Shown here in pieces: positions 43,185-51,608 of a DNA stretch of 64,000 bases. This DNA is from Ravibacter sp964562455. GTDB taxonomy: Bacteria; Bacteroidota; Bacteroidia; Cytophagales; Spirosomataceae. Every line of letters begins with the position of its first letter. Positions within the stretch are counted from its first letter, which is position 1. The notes under the pieces were generated by a model. It did no database searches. It was not told the DNA's origin and saw only the letters and a program-made list of their open reading frames with translations. The stretch covers positions 1 through 64,000 of the forward strand of contig CAZLTN010000003.1 of assembly GCA_964562455.1 (NCBI GenBank), written 5' to 3'. The translations under genes and the position numbers were made by a program.

Positions 43185-44221
43185 GATTCGTGCGGGTTAT
43201 GGATGTCTACCATTATTTTAGTGACAGGGCCCGGGTTTTCAGACCAATCGGCAAGCGCCTTTCCGCTTTGTCCGAGCGAGACAACCCGGCTGATCACCGC
43301 TTCGACAGGGAACTTTCCTTTTTCGAGATAATCGATGACGACCGGGAATTCGCCAAGACAGTTACGGGAACCCAGGATCTCTATTTCCTTCTTTACGAAC
43401 AGGCCGGTATTGTACGAAACCGGAGCTTTTGCATATCCAATGTATACTACGCGACCGGTATAGGCGACTTCTTCTACTGCCGTCCTGAATGTTGCGGGAT
43501 TTCCGGCTGCCTCGATTACTACATCGGGGCCATCGCCGCCGGTTATTTCCATAAGCGCCTCATGCAGATCTACAGACCTGGTATTGATCGTGTGCGAAGC
43601 GCCTGCAAGCTTTGCTCTTTCCATCTTGATATCGTCGATATCGATAGCAATCACTTCGGCTCCCAGGTTCAGAGAGCCTGCGATAGCGCCCATTCCTACT
43701 ATGCCGCAGCCTATTACCGCCACTTTTTCACCCGCTTGCACGCGACCGCGGTTTGCCGCATGAAAACCTACCGTAAGCGGCTCGGCAAGTGCAAGCTCAC
43801 GGGCGTCCAACAGGGCGGAGGTATGCAATTTCTGCCATGGGACGCATATAAAATGTGTCATTGCACCCGGGCGCCTGACGCCCATCGTCCTGTTATCCTG
43901 GCATGCGTTGGTTTTTCCTTTGCGACAGGCTTTGCATGATCCGCAGTGCTGGTAGGGGTCGAGCGTGACCCGCATACCCGGTTCCAGGTGTGCGGGTACC
44001 AGCGGGCCGGTTTCCCTGATGGTGGCGCCGACTTCATGGCCCAGGACGTTCGGATATTCCTGCAGTTCGAAAAGCCCCCGGAAACCGTTCAGGTCTCCTC
44101 CGCAGAAGCCAACGGTATTTATTTCAAGCAGCACATCGCCCTGACCGGGGACGGGTATTTCGATTTCGCGTATTTCCGTTTGTCCGGGAGCCACCAGCAC
44201 CAGGGCGGGTTGTTTGTTCAT
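43181..44221 (-). CDS. Zinc-binding sugar/polyol dehydrogenase (MDR family)
   Basis: 346 residues. Catalytic zinc residues are in GFCGGDLNG and LGHEVGATI, and structural zinc cysteines in CGSCKACRKGKTNAC. The nucleotide-binding loop is VIGCGIVGMGAIAGSLN with acidic DIDD after strand 2, indicating NAD+ preference. The sequence resembles L-threonine/sorbitol/L-fuco- or galactitol-type dehydrogenases. It oxidises a hydroxyl of a sugar or polyol. Its start overlaps the AKR stop by 4 bp and its stop overlaps the epimerase start by 4 bp, so all are translated from one mRNA. Confidence 0.9.
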   Translation of the reverse strand: MNKQPALVLVAPGQTEIREIEIPVPGQGDVLLEINTVGFCGGDLNGFRGLFELQEYPNVLGHEVGATIRETGPLVPAHLEPGMRVTLDPYQHCGSCKACRKGKTNACQDNRTMGVRRPGAMTHFICVPWQKLHTSALLDARELALAEPLTVGFHAANRGRVQAGEKVAVIGCGIVGMGAIAGSLNLGAEVIAIDIDDIKMERAKLAGASHTINTRSVDLHEALMEITGGDGPDVVIEAAGNPATFRTAVEEVAYTGRVVYIGYAKAPVSYNTGLFVKKEIEILGSRNCLGEFPVVIDYLEKGKFPVEAVISRVVSLGQSGKALADWSENPGPVTKIMVDIHNPHES

Positions 44222-45165
44222 AAGCTTTGCTTAGGTAAATTGTTTTCGGGCTTTCCTTCAAACCACACCAGGTTTTTGACCGGTGCAACAAGGGTTTCTA
44301 TACGGGCAAGCAATTCCCGGGGCAGCTCCAGCCCGAGCGATTTTACATTCCGGCTGACCAGTTCATGATCTGACATGCCTACAATGGTGGAAGCAACGAC
44401 CGGGTGTCCGGTAGCATATTTCAGCGCCACATCGCTCAGGGAAAGGCCGTATTCCCGGCACAAAGCTATCAGTTGCGGCTGCATGGCCTTTACCTCATCG
44501 GGTGAGTTCTGCCAGGACGGTATCGGCGCATCGGTAAGGATCCTCTGCATAAAAGGAGCTGCATTCAGGAGCCCGAATTTCCTTTCGAGCGATAACCCTG
44601 TAAGCTCATCATCGATCTCGTCGCTCAGCAAAGTATAATGCCCCCATGACAGAACCACATCTATTTCCGTTTTCGCTGCAATCCTGGAAAGATACCTGAC
44701 AGGCAATCCTGAAAATCCGATGTATCGTGCTTTGCCGGCTTCTTTTACCTTCAGGGCTGCCGGGATCGCTTCTTCCAGTACCTGTTTTTCATCACCGAAT
44801 TCTATATCGTGTACCAGGTAGATATCGACATAGTCGGTCTGCAGCCTTTGCAATGACTCATCGATGCTCCGGGTTACGCGATCGTACGAGAAATCAAAGA
44901 CGTTCCCGCCATAGCGGCAACATTTGGTCGACAGGCACACAGCGTCTCTTTTGCCTTTCAGCGCTTTACCAAGCCTTGTTTCGGCAAGGGTGTCACCGTA
45001 AAACGGCGCGACGTCGAAATAATTAATTCCCAGGTCGATTGCGGTATGGACGGCCCGCTCACTTTCGTTTTCGCTGATAGTATCGAAAACATTTCCCAGG
45101 GGAGAAGCGCCAAAGCCTATTACGGATATATTCAATAGTGTGTTGCCAAGCTGACGATATTCCAT
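44218..45165 (-). CDS. Aldo/keto reductase, L-galactose/L-fucose dehydrogenase-like
   Basis: 315 residues. The AKR tetrad is visible: Asp and Tyr in FDVAPFYGDTLAETRLGKAL, Lys in LSTKCCRYGG, His in VHDIEFGDE. The opening LGNTLLNISVIGFGASPLGNVF and the DYVDIYLVHDIEFG and PVKNLVW-type C-terminus closely follow plant L-galactose dehydrogenase and bacterial L-fucose/D-threo-aldose 1-dehydrogenases. It would oxidise C1 of an L-sugar to the lactone with NAD(P)+. First gene of the four-gene operon, preceded by a well-spaced promoter at 45194-45224. Confidence 0.9.
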   Translation of the reverse strand: MEYRQLGNTLLNISVIGFGASPLGNVFDTISENESERAVHTAIDLGINYFDVAPFYGDTLAETRLGKALKGKRDAVCLSTKCCRYGGNVFDFSYDRVTRSIDESLQRLQTDYVDIYLVHDIEFGDEKQVLEEAIPAALKVKEAGKARYIGFSGLPVRYLSRIAAKTEIDVVLSWGHYTLLSDEIDDELTGLSLERKFGLLNAAPFMQRILTDAPIPSWQNSPDEVKAMQPQLIALCREYGLSLSDVALKYATGHPVVASTIVGMSDHELVSRNVKSLGLELPRELLARIETLVAPVKNLVWFEGKPENNLPKQSL

Positions 45166-45193
45166 TAGTTGTTCCCGGTTGCAGTTGTACGGG

Positions 45194-45224
45194 CAAAAAT
45201 ACTTTTATAGAGACACTAAGCCAA
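45194..45224 (-). promoter_or_regulatory. Promoter of the AKR-led sugar operon
   Basis: On the minus strand TTG (45222-45224), 20 bp, then TATTTTTG (45194-45201): a full TTG-N17-23-TAnnTTTG match. The predicted transcription start is ~22 nt upstream of the AKR start codon. Confidence 0.7.
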
Positions 45225-45321
45225 TCGACGGACTCAATTTTTAAAAAAGATAAATAAATTTCACAAAAGGCTGCAAAGCCAGTATTTAATTCTATATTGA
45301 AAGAGTTTTCAGGTTGATAAT

Positions 45322-45933
45322 GTGCTGAATGCCTGTTTTGGTTTTATCAATCAATTGCCTGTGACAGCTCAGAAACGACGTACTGCCGGTGAAAATGACC
45401 TGCTTCTGCAATTGTGGCAGAGGTCGCAGGACGATGATTCTGTGGCGTTCCGCAATCTGGCGGACCGCCTCTACCGTACCTTGTTCAACTACGCATTGAA
45501 CTTCACCCGTGACCGGGATTTCATTAAGGATACTATCCAGGAGCTGCTTATTGCCATATGGGTAAAACGGCGGCGTATCCGGATAGAGTTTGTCTCCCTG
45601 TATTTCCTCAAATCGTTGCGGAACCAGCTCATCCAGGAATTCCGGCGGCCAGGTAATTCACGCGTTTTTTTTGATGTGGACAATTTCAATCATCTGTCAG
45701 ACTACAATACCGTAGAACGCAGCCTGGTAGAAGAGGAGATATACGCCGATCACCTGTACAAAGTCAGGTCGGCTATCGACGAGCTACCTAAAAGGCAGCG
45801 CGAAGCGGTGTTCCTGAAATACTACGAAGGCTTCGAAAATGAAAAGATAGCCGAAATCATGCAGATCAACAGGCAATCGGTTGCTAACCTGCTTTTCAGG
45901 GCGCTTACCACGCTCAAAACCCAGATCGTATAG
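45322..45933 (+). CDS. ECF-type RNA polymerase sigma factor (SusCD/FecR-associated)
   Basis: About 203 residues if it starts at the GTG at 45322; a GTG at 45361 is another option, so the start is uncertain. Region 2 (~35-105: DSVAFRNLADRLYRTLFNYALNFTRDRDFIKDTIQELLIAIW) and region 4 (~145-200: DELPKRQREAVFLKYYEGFENEKIAEIMQINRQSVANLLFRALTTLK) are typical of Bacteroidota sigma factors paired with FecR and SusC/SusD. It should transcribe the susC operon when FecR releases it. The cognate fecR gene is ~840 bp downstream, with a duplicated repeat in between. Confidence 0.92.
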   Translation: MLNACFGFINQLPVTAQKRRTAGENDLLLQLWQRSQDDDSVAFRNLADRLYRTLFNYALNFTRDRDFIKDTIQELLIAIWVKRRRIRIEFVSLYFLKSLRNQLIQEFRRPGNSRVFFDVDNFNHLSDYNTVERSLVEEEIYADHLYKVRSAIDELPKRQREAVFLKYYEGFENEKIAEIMQINRQSVANLLFRALTTLKTQIV

Positions 45934-45947
45934 GTATTTGGTCTATC

Positions 45948-46235
45948 ATCTGCCCGATGGGGAAGTCCCGCAGGGACGACATGTGAATAACCGCCGGTGT
46001 AACCGGTGGTAATGCAGACACACCCCTACCGCACTGGACCGAGTCCCGCAGGGACGACACATATAGCGTATCAGAACATGTGCCGCCGCTGCGCGGCTCC
46101 ACTCGTCCGAAGGAGCTGTCCAGCCACAGATTCCGCTGTGCTGCATCTGTGGTTATGCATAGTATGTCCCTTGCAGGGACCAGGCTACCGGAATAGCCTC
46201 GGCAAGGTTCATAATCTCCGTAGGGCTTACAGATT
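45948..46235. repeat. 288-bp direct repeat, copy 1
   Basis: Starts ATCTGCCCGATGGGGAAG and is repeated at 46356-46643 with only two base differences (46188 and 46208). Each copy contains several short inverted elements: GTCCCGCAGGGAC at 45965-45977 and 46043-46055, GTCCCTTGCAGGGAC at 46166-46180, and a CCGCCGGTGTAACCGGTGG type hairpin. The core is shared with the repeat patch at 60945-61090. It is probably a mobile or amplified non-coding repeat family. Frames of 60-66 codons inside it are not genes. Confidence 0.85.
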
Positions 46236-46355
46236 CGGTGGTGCAGATGCTTTCCTTTGTGGGCTGCATGTCACTATATATACAATCTGCCCCCTGGTTT
46301 AAGATGACATTATTCCGTAATCCGGAGTATCGCTGACCGATGGTCCAGACGGGTT
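46236..46355. other. Spacer between the two direct-repeat copies
   Basis: 120 bp between repeat copies, giving a repeat period of 408 bp. It shows no ORF of interest and no obvious homology to the repeat itself. Confidence 0.6.
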
Positions 46356-46643
46356 ATCTGCCCGATGGGGAAGTCCCGCAGGGACGACATGTGAATAACC
46401 GCCGGTGTAACCGGTGGTAATGCAGACACACCCCTACCGCACTGGACCGAGTCCCGCAGGGACGACACATATAGCGTATCAGAACATGTGCCGCCGCTGC
46501 GCGGCTCCACTCGTCCGAAGGAGCTGTCCAGCCACAGATTCCGCTGTGCTGCATCTGTGGTTATGCATAGTATGTCCCTTGCAGGGACCAGGCTATCGGA
46601 ATAGCCTCGGCAAGGCTCATAATCTCCGTAGGGCTTACAGATT
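46356..46643. repeat. 288-bp direct repeat, copy 2
   Basis: Near-identical to 45948-46235 (two substitutions). It is followed by ~130 bp of A+T-rich sequence before the fecR start, which likely contains the fecR promoter. The position between a sigma gene and its cognate fecR gene suggests insertion or expansion of a repeat in a former operon. Confidence 0.85.
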
Positions 46644-46775
46644 AAGCGACGCGTCTCTCTTTTTATTAATCGCAGTCCTAAACTACTGTCGCTATATTTT
46701 TAAAAATAATTTCTCAGCCAAAGAGTATTGCCGGATACTAATTGCATCCTTATGGGTAAATAAAGCGTTCAGGCT

Positions 46776-47885
46776 ATGCCGTACTACCGCAATTTGTCTC
46801 CCGAAGAACTGGCTGCAAACGAATCGTTTCGCGGTTGGATTCTTTTTGGCAATCCCGGCGACACGCTTTTCTGGAAAGAATGGATCGCTATGAATCCGGA
46901 CCGGCGAGACCTTGTCGAAAGTGCGGCCAGGTTGCTGGATATGACCGAGGGCGCTTTTAACCAGATCGGGGATGATGAAATTTTCCGTGAGCTCGACAGG
47001 CTTTCCGTTTCCCTGGAGTCGTACGGGCAGGACATACCGACCTGGCATCGTTTCGGTACAATCAAACGGTATTTTGCCGCTGCAGGCATTCTTCTCCTTA
47101 CAGTTGCGGGATGGTGGTTTTATACCAGGCGGGGCGCCGGCGATAATTCCGAAAAAATAGCCGCAACGGCAGCGCCACGGTCGCAGGCTTTAGAACAGAA
47201 AATTAACAGGACGGACGATGCCCAGGTGATATACCTCGGCGACGGAAGCACCGTAACCTTACAGCCCGGAAGCCACCTCAGCTATCCGCATACCTTTACC
47301 GGCAAAACACGCGAAGTTTTTCTAAAAGGTGAAGCTTTTTTCGAAGTTGTAAAAGAACCCGGCCATCCTTTTATCGTCTATGCCGGTACGCTGGCTACCA
47401 AAGTATTGGGCACGAGCTTCCGGATCAGGGCGATGGAAAACGACAGGCAGGTGACGGTTGTGGTGAAGACGGGTAAGGTATCGGTTTTCCCTGTTTCGGC
47501 AGACGGCCCCCAGGGCGGGCGTATGGACGATACCGACCTGAAAGAGGGAATGATCCTTACGCAGAACCAGAAAATAGTATATACTTCCGGGGACTCGCGC
47601 CTGACCAGGAGCCTGGTGGATACTCCTGAAATGCTGACTGCCCAGGTTTCGGCCGCTCCGTTCAATTTCAGGACTGCACCGGCCAGCGAGGTATTCCGCG
47701 CTTTATCGGAGGCCTACGGGGTCGAAATTATTTTCGACCAGGAGGCAATGAAGAACTGCTACCTGACTGCCGCCCTTGACCATGAACCGCTGTTTGAGAA
47801 AATGGACCTGATCTGCAAAACTTTCGGGGCAGAATTTGAGCAGATGGACGGCACTATTATCGTTACGAGCAGCGGCTGCCTCTGA
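46776..47885 (+). CDS. FecR-family anti-sigma factor
   Basis: 369 residues. The N-terminal cytoplasmic anti-sigma part (~1-90) binds the sigma factor. A TM helix (~92-113: YFAAAGILLLTVAGWWFYTRR) follows, then the periplasmic FecR domain (~145-240: VIYLGDGSTVTLQPGSHLSYPHTFTGKTREVFLKGEAFFEV, with the FVVxxG-like VIYAGTLATKVLGTSF), and a C-terminal DUF4974-type STN-like domain (~290-369: FNFRTAPASEVFRALSEAYGVEIIFD) that meets the SusC N-terminus. It passes the outer-membrane signal to the sigma factor encoded at 45322-45933. It probably shares regulation with susC downstream. Confidence 0.95.
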   Translation: MPYYRNLSPEELAANESFRGWILFGNPGDTLFWKEWIAMNPDRRDLVESAARLLDMTEGAFNQIGDDEIFRELDRLSVSLESYGQDIPTWHRFGTIKRYFAAAGILLLTVAGWWFYTRRGAGDNSEKIAATAAPRSQALEQKINRTDDAQVIYLGDGSTVTLQPGSHLSYPHTFTGKTREVFLKGEAFFEVVKEPGHPFIVYAGTLATKVLGTSFRIRAMENDRQVTVVVKTGKVSVFPVSADGPQGGRMDDTDLKEGMILTQNQKIVYTSGDSRLTRSLVDTPEMLTAQVSAAPFNFRTAPASEVFRALSEAYGVEIIFDQEAMKNCYLTAALDHEPLFEKMDLICKTFGAEFEQMDGTIIVTSSGCL

Positions 47886-48024
47886 GAACGGACACGGGAG
47901 TTTGCCCGGCAGCATTAAAAAAAAGATACTATGGAAACCCAAATAGCTTAAAAAATACCTAAACACCAATGAGAAGCCTTTAGAACAATCAGCCTATGAA
48001 GAAACACCCCTGATTTAAAGAAAA

Positions 48025-48048
48025 CCGGTGATGTGCCAGCATCACCGG
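48025..48048. promoter_or_regulatory. 9-bp perfect hairpin in the susC leader
   Basis: CCGGTGATG (48025-48033) and CATCACCGG (48040-48048) pair around TGCCAG. It lies 140 bp after fecR and 97 bp before the susC start. No T tract follows, so I read it as a leader-RNA element rather than a terminator. Function is not known. Confidence 0.5.
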
Positions 48049-48144
48049 AGTACTGTCCCGTTCAGGTAACTACCATACAGATGCCCTTCAAAAGGCATCG
48101 CGGGGTTGTCTGTGCCGAAATCTAAACCGACAACAATCAAATTT

Positions 48145-51100
48145 ATGTTAAAAAGAAATCTATCCAATCGCGCTTTACGGAAAATTATGCGTATAGCTCT
48201 TTATCAATCCGTGCTTTCGCTGGCCTTCGTGACGATCATGAATGCCGGAGTTTTGCATGGCCAGAGGGTTCTGGAGCAAAAAATCAGCCTCCGTCTCTCG
48301 AACGTGGAAATGGAAAAGGTGCTGGACAAAATAGAAGCACAGACAAAGGTCAAGTTTATGTACAACCCGCATATCTTCCCTGCGCAGAAGTACAGTTTCA
48401 GGTTTGAGGAGGAGGAATTTGCCGAAGTACTCAGGCAGGTGCTTACGCCGCAGAAAGTAGCTTATGAATTGGTAGGCAACCGCATTATACTCAGAAAGGA
48501 GCCTTCTCAGCCTGCTTTGCCCGGTCAGGGACTTTATGAAGCCCCGGTTTTCAGGAACATTACAGGGAAGGTCAGAGATGAAACAGGCGCTTCCCTACCT
48601 GGAGTAAACGTACTTCTGAAGGGAACCCAGAGAGGTACGATCACCGATGTTGATGGCCGGTTTGTCTTAGATGTCCCCGATGCTGAAAGAAACGGCGCCA
48701 TCCTGGTCTTCAGCTTTGTAGGTTATACAACAAAGGAAGTACCGCTTGGCAACGAGACCGATTTAAGTGTCCAACTCGTTCCTGAATCCAAGGCGCTGAA
48801 TGAAGTGGTCGTGACGGCGTTCGGTATGGAACGTAAAAGGGAGTCGCTCGTTTATTCGGTTACAGAAGTAAAAGGAGAGGAGTTTACCCAGGCGAGGGAA
48901 GTCAATATAGGAAATGCTCTTTCCGGAAAGATAGCGGGGGTTAATGCGACAAGCATGGCCAGCGGCCCGGGAGGTTCGAGCCGGGTGGTGATCAGGGGTA
49001 ATGGTTCGCTGAACGGCAACAACCAGCCGCTTTATGTGGTAAACGGGATGCCGATTACCAACCGGCCGGCCACAGTGCTTGACCAGGCCAACGGCGCTAC
49101 TACCGACCTTGGAGATGGTATTACAAGTCTGAACCCCGATGATATAGAGTCGATCAGTGTGTTGAAAGGAGGCGCTGCCGCGGCACTTTATGGAAGCCAG
49201 GCTGCCAATGGTGTCATACTCATCACAACCAAGAAAGGCGCCAAGCTGAACAAAGGGATCGGGATAGAGCTCAACTCCAACTTTACGGTCGGGAGTATTT
49301 ATATTTTCCCGGACTATCAGTACGAATACGGACAGGGCACCTTGGGTGTTCGCCCTACAACCCAGGGCCAGGCCATCAGTACCGGGAGGTTGTCGTTTGG
49401 GGAAAAAATGGACGGCAGGCCGTATATACAGTTCGACGGAGTAGAAAGGCCTTATTCGCCGGTGCATGTGAAAGATAACATCAGGAATTTCTACAAACCA
49501 AGTACCAATCTCGTCAATACGCTTTCCTTTTCGGGGGGAGGCGAGCGGGTTACCTACCGGCTTTCCTTGTCCGACTTGCAGTCGAATTCCATCCTGAAAG
49601 GGTCCGGTTACAAAAGGCAGACCGCCAATCTCAACATGAAAGCCCTTCTGAGCGAAAAGCTGAGCTTCGACACCCAGATTCAATATAACTACGAGCTGGG
49701 CATCAACCGTCCGGGCGTAGACTATGTCGGGACCAATGCAGCCTGGGGTGTCTACCTGCTGGCTAATACGGTTGATATCAGGAACCTTGCACCCGGCTAT
49801 GACCCCGTCACCGGACGCGAGGTGGAGTGGCAGCATGTCAACCAGGCTACCAATCCCTATTTTGCCCGCGACAGGATGAAAAATAAGGACAGGACCAACA
49901 GGGTCATTGCACAGACTGCGCTTACCTATAATATTACGCCCGACTTTTTCATTAAGGCCGATTTCATGAGGGATTTCAGTAACTGGAGTGAAGAAGACTA
50001 CTACCCGATAGGAACCGCCTTCAGACCTTTGGGCACCTACCGGTCAATGGATGAAGTCTCTACGCGATCAAACGCCAGGGTGATAGCAAACTACAACACT
50101 ATTGTCGCAGATCGCTTCGGGATCGGAGCCATGTTTGGGGGGAACTGGGAACGCGATATTATGTCAAGCAACTCGCTGGTAGGATCGGAGTTTATCATAC
50201 CTGATTGGATAAGTGCAAACAACGTCAGGGTGCTTGTGCCCGGAAAAGGTTACCGTTCGGCCGGTACTAACTCCATTTTTGCTTCAGCCGATCTGAACTA
50301 TGATGAGACCTACTACCTGAGTCTCACCGGTCGCCAGGACTGGTTTTCTACCTTGAACCCGGGGAACAACAAGATATTCTATCCGTCTATCGGAGGTAGC
50401 ATCATTTTATCCAAGGCGCTTAACCTGCCGCAGGCGATCAACTACGCCAAGCTGCGCGGATCGTGGGCGGAGGTCGGAAGCGCTACCGTGGCGGCTTATG
50501 CTATCAACCAGCTATATTCGTTCAGACCAGGAGGACATTTAGGGGTGCCGGTGCAAACCTCTTCCAGCGCCATCGCCAATCCGAACCTGAGGCCTCTTAC
50601 CTCGACCACTTCCGAAATTGGTATCGATGCCCAGTTTTTCAATAACAGGTTTGGGATCGACCTTACTTTCTACCAGCGGGTCAATACCGACGATATCGTT
50701 TCGACAGGTATCGCGCCTTCATCCGGGGCTACTTCCACCCTGCTCAACGTAGGTAAGATTAGAAATAAGGGAATAGAGCTGTTGCTGACTTTCAACCCGA
50801 TCAAGACTTCGGACTTTTCATGGAATACGAGCTTTAATATGGCCTACAACCAAAATAGGGTCCTCACACTCGCCCCGGGGCAACCTACCGGTCCGAGCAG
50901 CCTTCTCGGCAAGGATTCCAGTACCCGTTTCGGCAGAAGCTATCAGTATGCGCCGGACGGACGGCTCGTCTACAACAGTATCAGCAAGTACGCGATGCTA
51001 GGGCCGACCCAACCGTTGGGAATCGGGGTGCCGCCTTATACCATGGGATTTGAAAATTCTTTTACCTACAAGAATTTTAACTTCAGCGCGCTGATAGATG

Positions 51101-51555
51101 CCAAGTTCGGAAATGAGTTTTTCTCCGTAAACAAGCAATATATGTGGCGCTTCGGCTTACTTAAGGAAACATTGCCCGGACGGGAGAGCGGGCTTACCGT
51201 TACCGGAGTGGATGAAAAGGGCGCAGAATTCAGCCATACCTGGCCGGCCACACACATGGCTACCTATTACAATAACGACGGACAGTATCAGTCTAATTTT
51301 ATGATCGACGGTAGCTTTGCCAAGCTGCGCAGCGTAATCGTCGGTTATAATTTCCCGGCGGTCCGCCTGCAAAACGCAAAGCTGACCGGCCTCAACCTGT
51401 CACTGGTGGCCCGTAACCTGCTGTTTCTCTACCGGAATTCAGATCATTTCGATCCGGAGCAGGGAATCAACGCAAACAACAACGCGCAGAACGCTGCGGG
51501 GGTCATGATGCCTAAGACCAGGGAGATCGGGCTTAACCTGAGGTTGAGTTTCTGA
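48145..51555 (+). CDS. SusC/RagA-family TonB-dependent outer-membrane transporter
   Basis: 1136 residues from MLKRNLSNRALR at 48145 (13 codons after the first possible start). Signal peptide (~1-45), an N-terminal STN domain (~50-100: LRLSNVEMEKVLDKIEAQTKVKFMYNP) that talks to FecR, a CarboxypepD_reg-like domain (~135-220: ITGKVRDETGASLPGVNVLLKG, TDVDGRFVLDVP), a plug (~235-360: EVVVTAFGMERKRESLVYSVTEV, DDIESISVLKGGAAAALYGSQAANGVILITTKKG) and a 22-strand barrel up to the C-terminal GLNLRLSF. It imports a substrate across the outer membrane using TonB energy together with the SusD-like lid encoded next. Substrate unknown. Confidence 0.96.
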   Translation: MLKRNLSNRALRKIMRIALYQSVLSLAFVTIMNAGVLHGQRVLEQKISLRLSNVEMEKVLDKIEAQTKVKFMYNPHIFPAQKYSFRFEEEEFAEVLRQVLTPQKVAYELVGNRIILRKEPSQPALPGQGLYEAPVFRNITGKVRDETGASLPGVNVLLKGTQRGTITDVDGRFVLDVPDAERNGAILVFSFVGYTTKEVPLGNETDLSVQLVPESKALNEVVVTAFGMERKRESLVYSVTEVKGEEFTQAREVNIGNALSGKIAGVNATSMASGPGGSSRVVIRGNGSLNGNNQPLYVVNGMPITNRPATVLDQANGATTDLGDGITSLNPDDIESISVLKGGAAAALYGSQAANGVILITTKKGAKLNKGIGIELNSNFTVGSIYIFPDYQYEYGQGTLGVRPTTQGQAISTGRLSFGEKMDGRPYIQFDGVERPYSPVHVKDNIRNFYKPSTNLVNTLSFSGGGERVTYRLSLSDLQSNSILKGSGYKRQTANLNMKALLSEKLSFDTQIQYNYELGINRPGVDYVGTNAAWGVYLLANTVDIRNLAPGYDPVTGREVEWQHVNQATNPYFARDRMKNKDRTNRVIAQTALTYNITPDFFIKADFMRDFSNWSEEDYYPIGTAFRPLGTYRSMDEVSTRSNARVIANYNTIVADRFGIGAMFGGNWERDIMSSNSLVGSEFIIPDWISANNVRVLVPGKGYRSAGTNSIFASADLNYDETYYLSLTGRQDWFSTLNPGNNKIFYPSIGGSIILSKALNLPQAINYAKLRGSWAEVGSATVAAYAINQLYSFRPGGHLGVPVQTSSSAIANPNLRPLTSTTSEIGIDAQFFNNRFGIDLTFYQRVNTDDIVSTGIAPSSGATSTLLNVGKIRNKGIELLLTFNPIKTSDFSWNTSFNMAYNQNRVLTLAPGQPTGPSSLLGKDSSTRFGRSYQYAPDGRLVYNSISKYAMLGPTQPLGIGVPPYTMGFENSFTYKNFNFSALIDAKFGNEFFSVNKQYMWRFGLLKETLPGRESGLTVTGVDEKGAEFSHTWPATHMATYYNNDGQYQSNFMIDGSFAKLRSVIVGYNFPAVRLQNAKLTGLNLSLVARNLLFLYRNSDHFDPEQGINANNNAQNAAGVMMPKTREIGLNLRLSF

Positions 51556-51608
51556 CAGATATCAGAATTCAGCTATCTAACATCCAGTAATTTATCAATT
51601 TCATTCTG

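Noticed and set aside
45948..46643. CRISPR-like array
   Set aside because: Only two long (288 bp) copies, with no short regular repeats or spacers and no cas genes.
46414..46893. 159-codon frame across the second direct repeat into fecR
   Set aside because: The first part is identical to a frame in the first repeat copy and the rest overlaps fecR in the wrong frame; hairpin repeats are non-coding.
48763..49836. 357-codon minus-strand frame inside susC
   Set aside because: Antisense to the plug and barrel of a clearly coding SusC gene; low-complexity translation without motifs.
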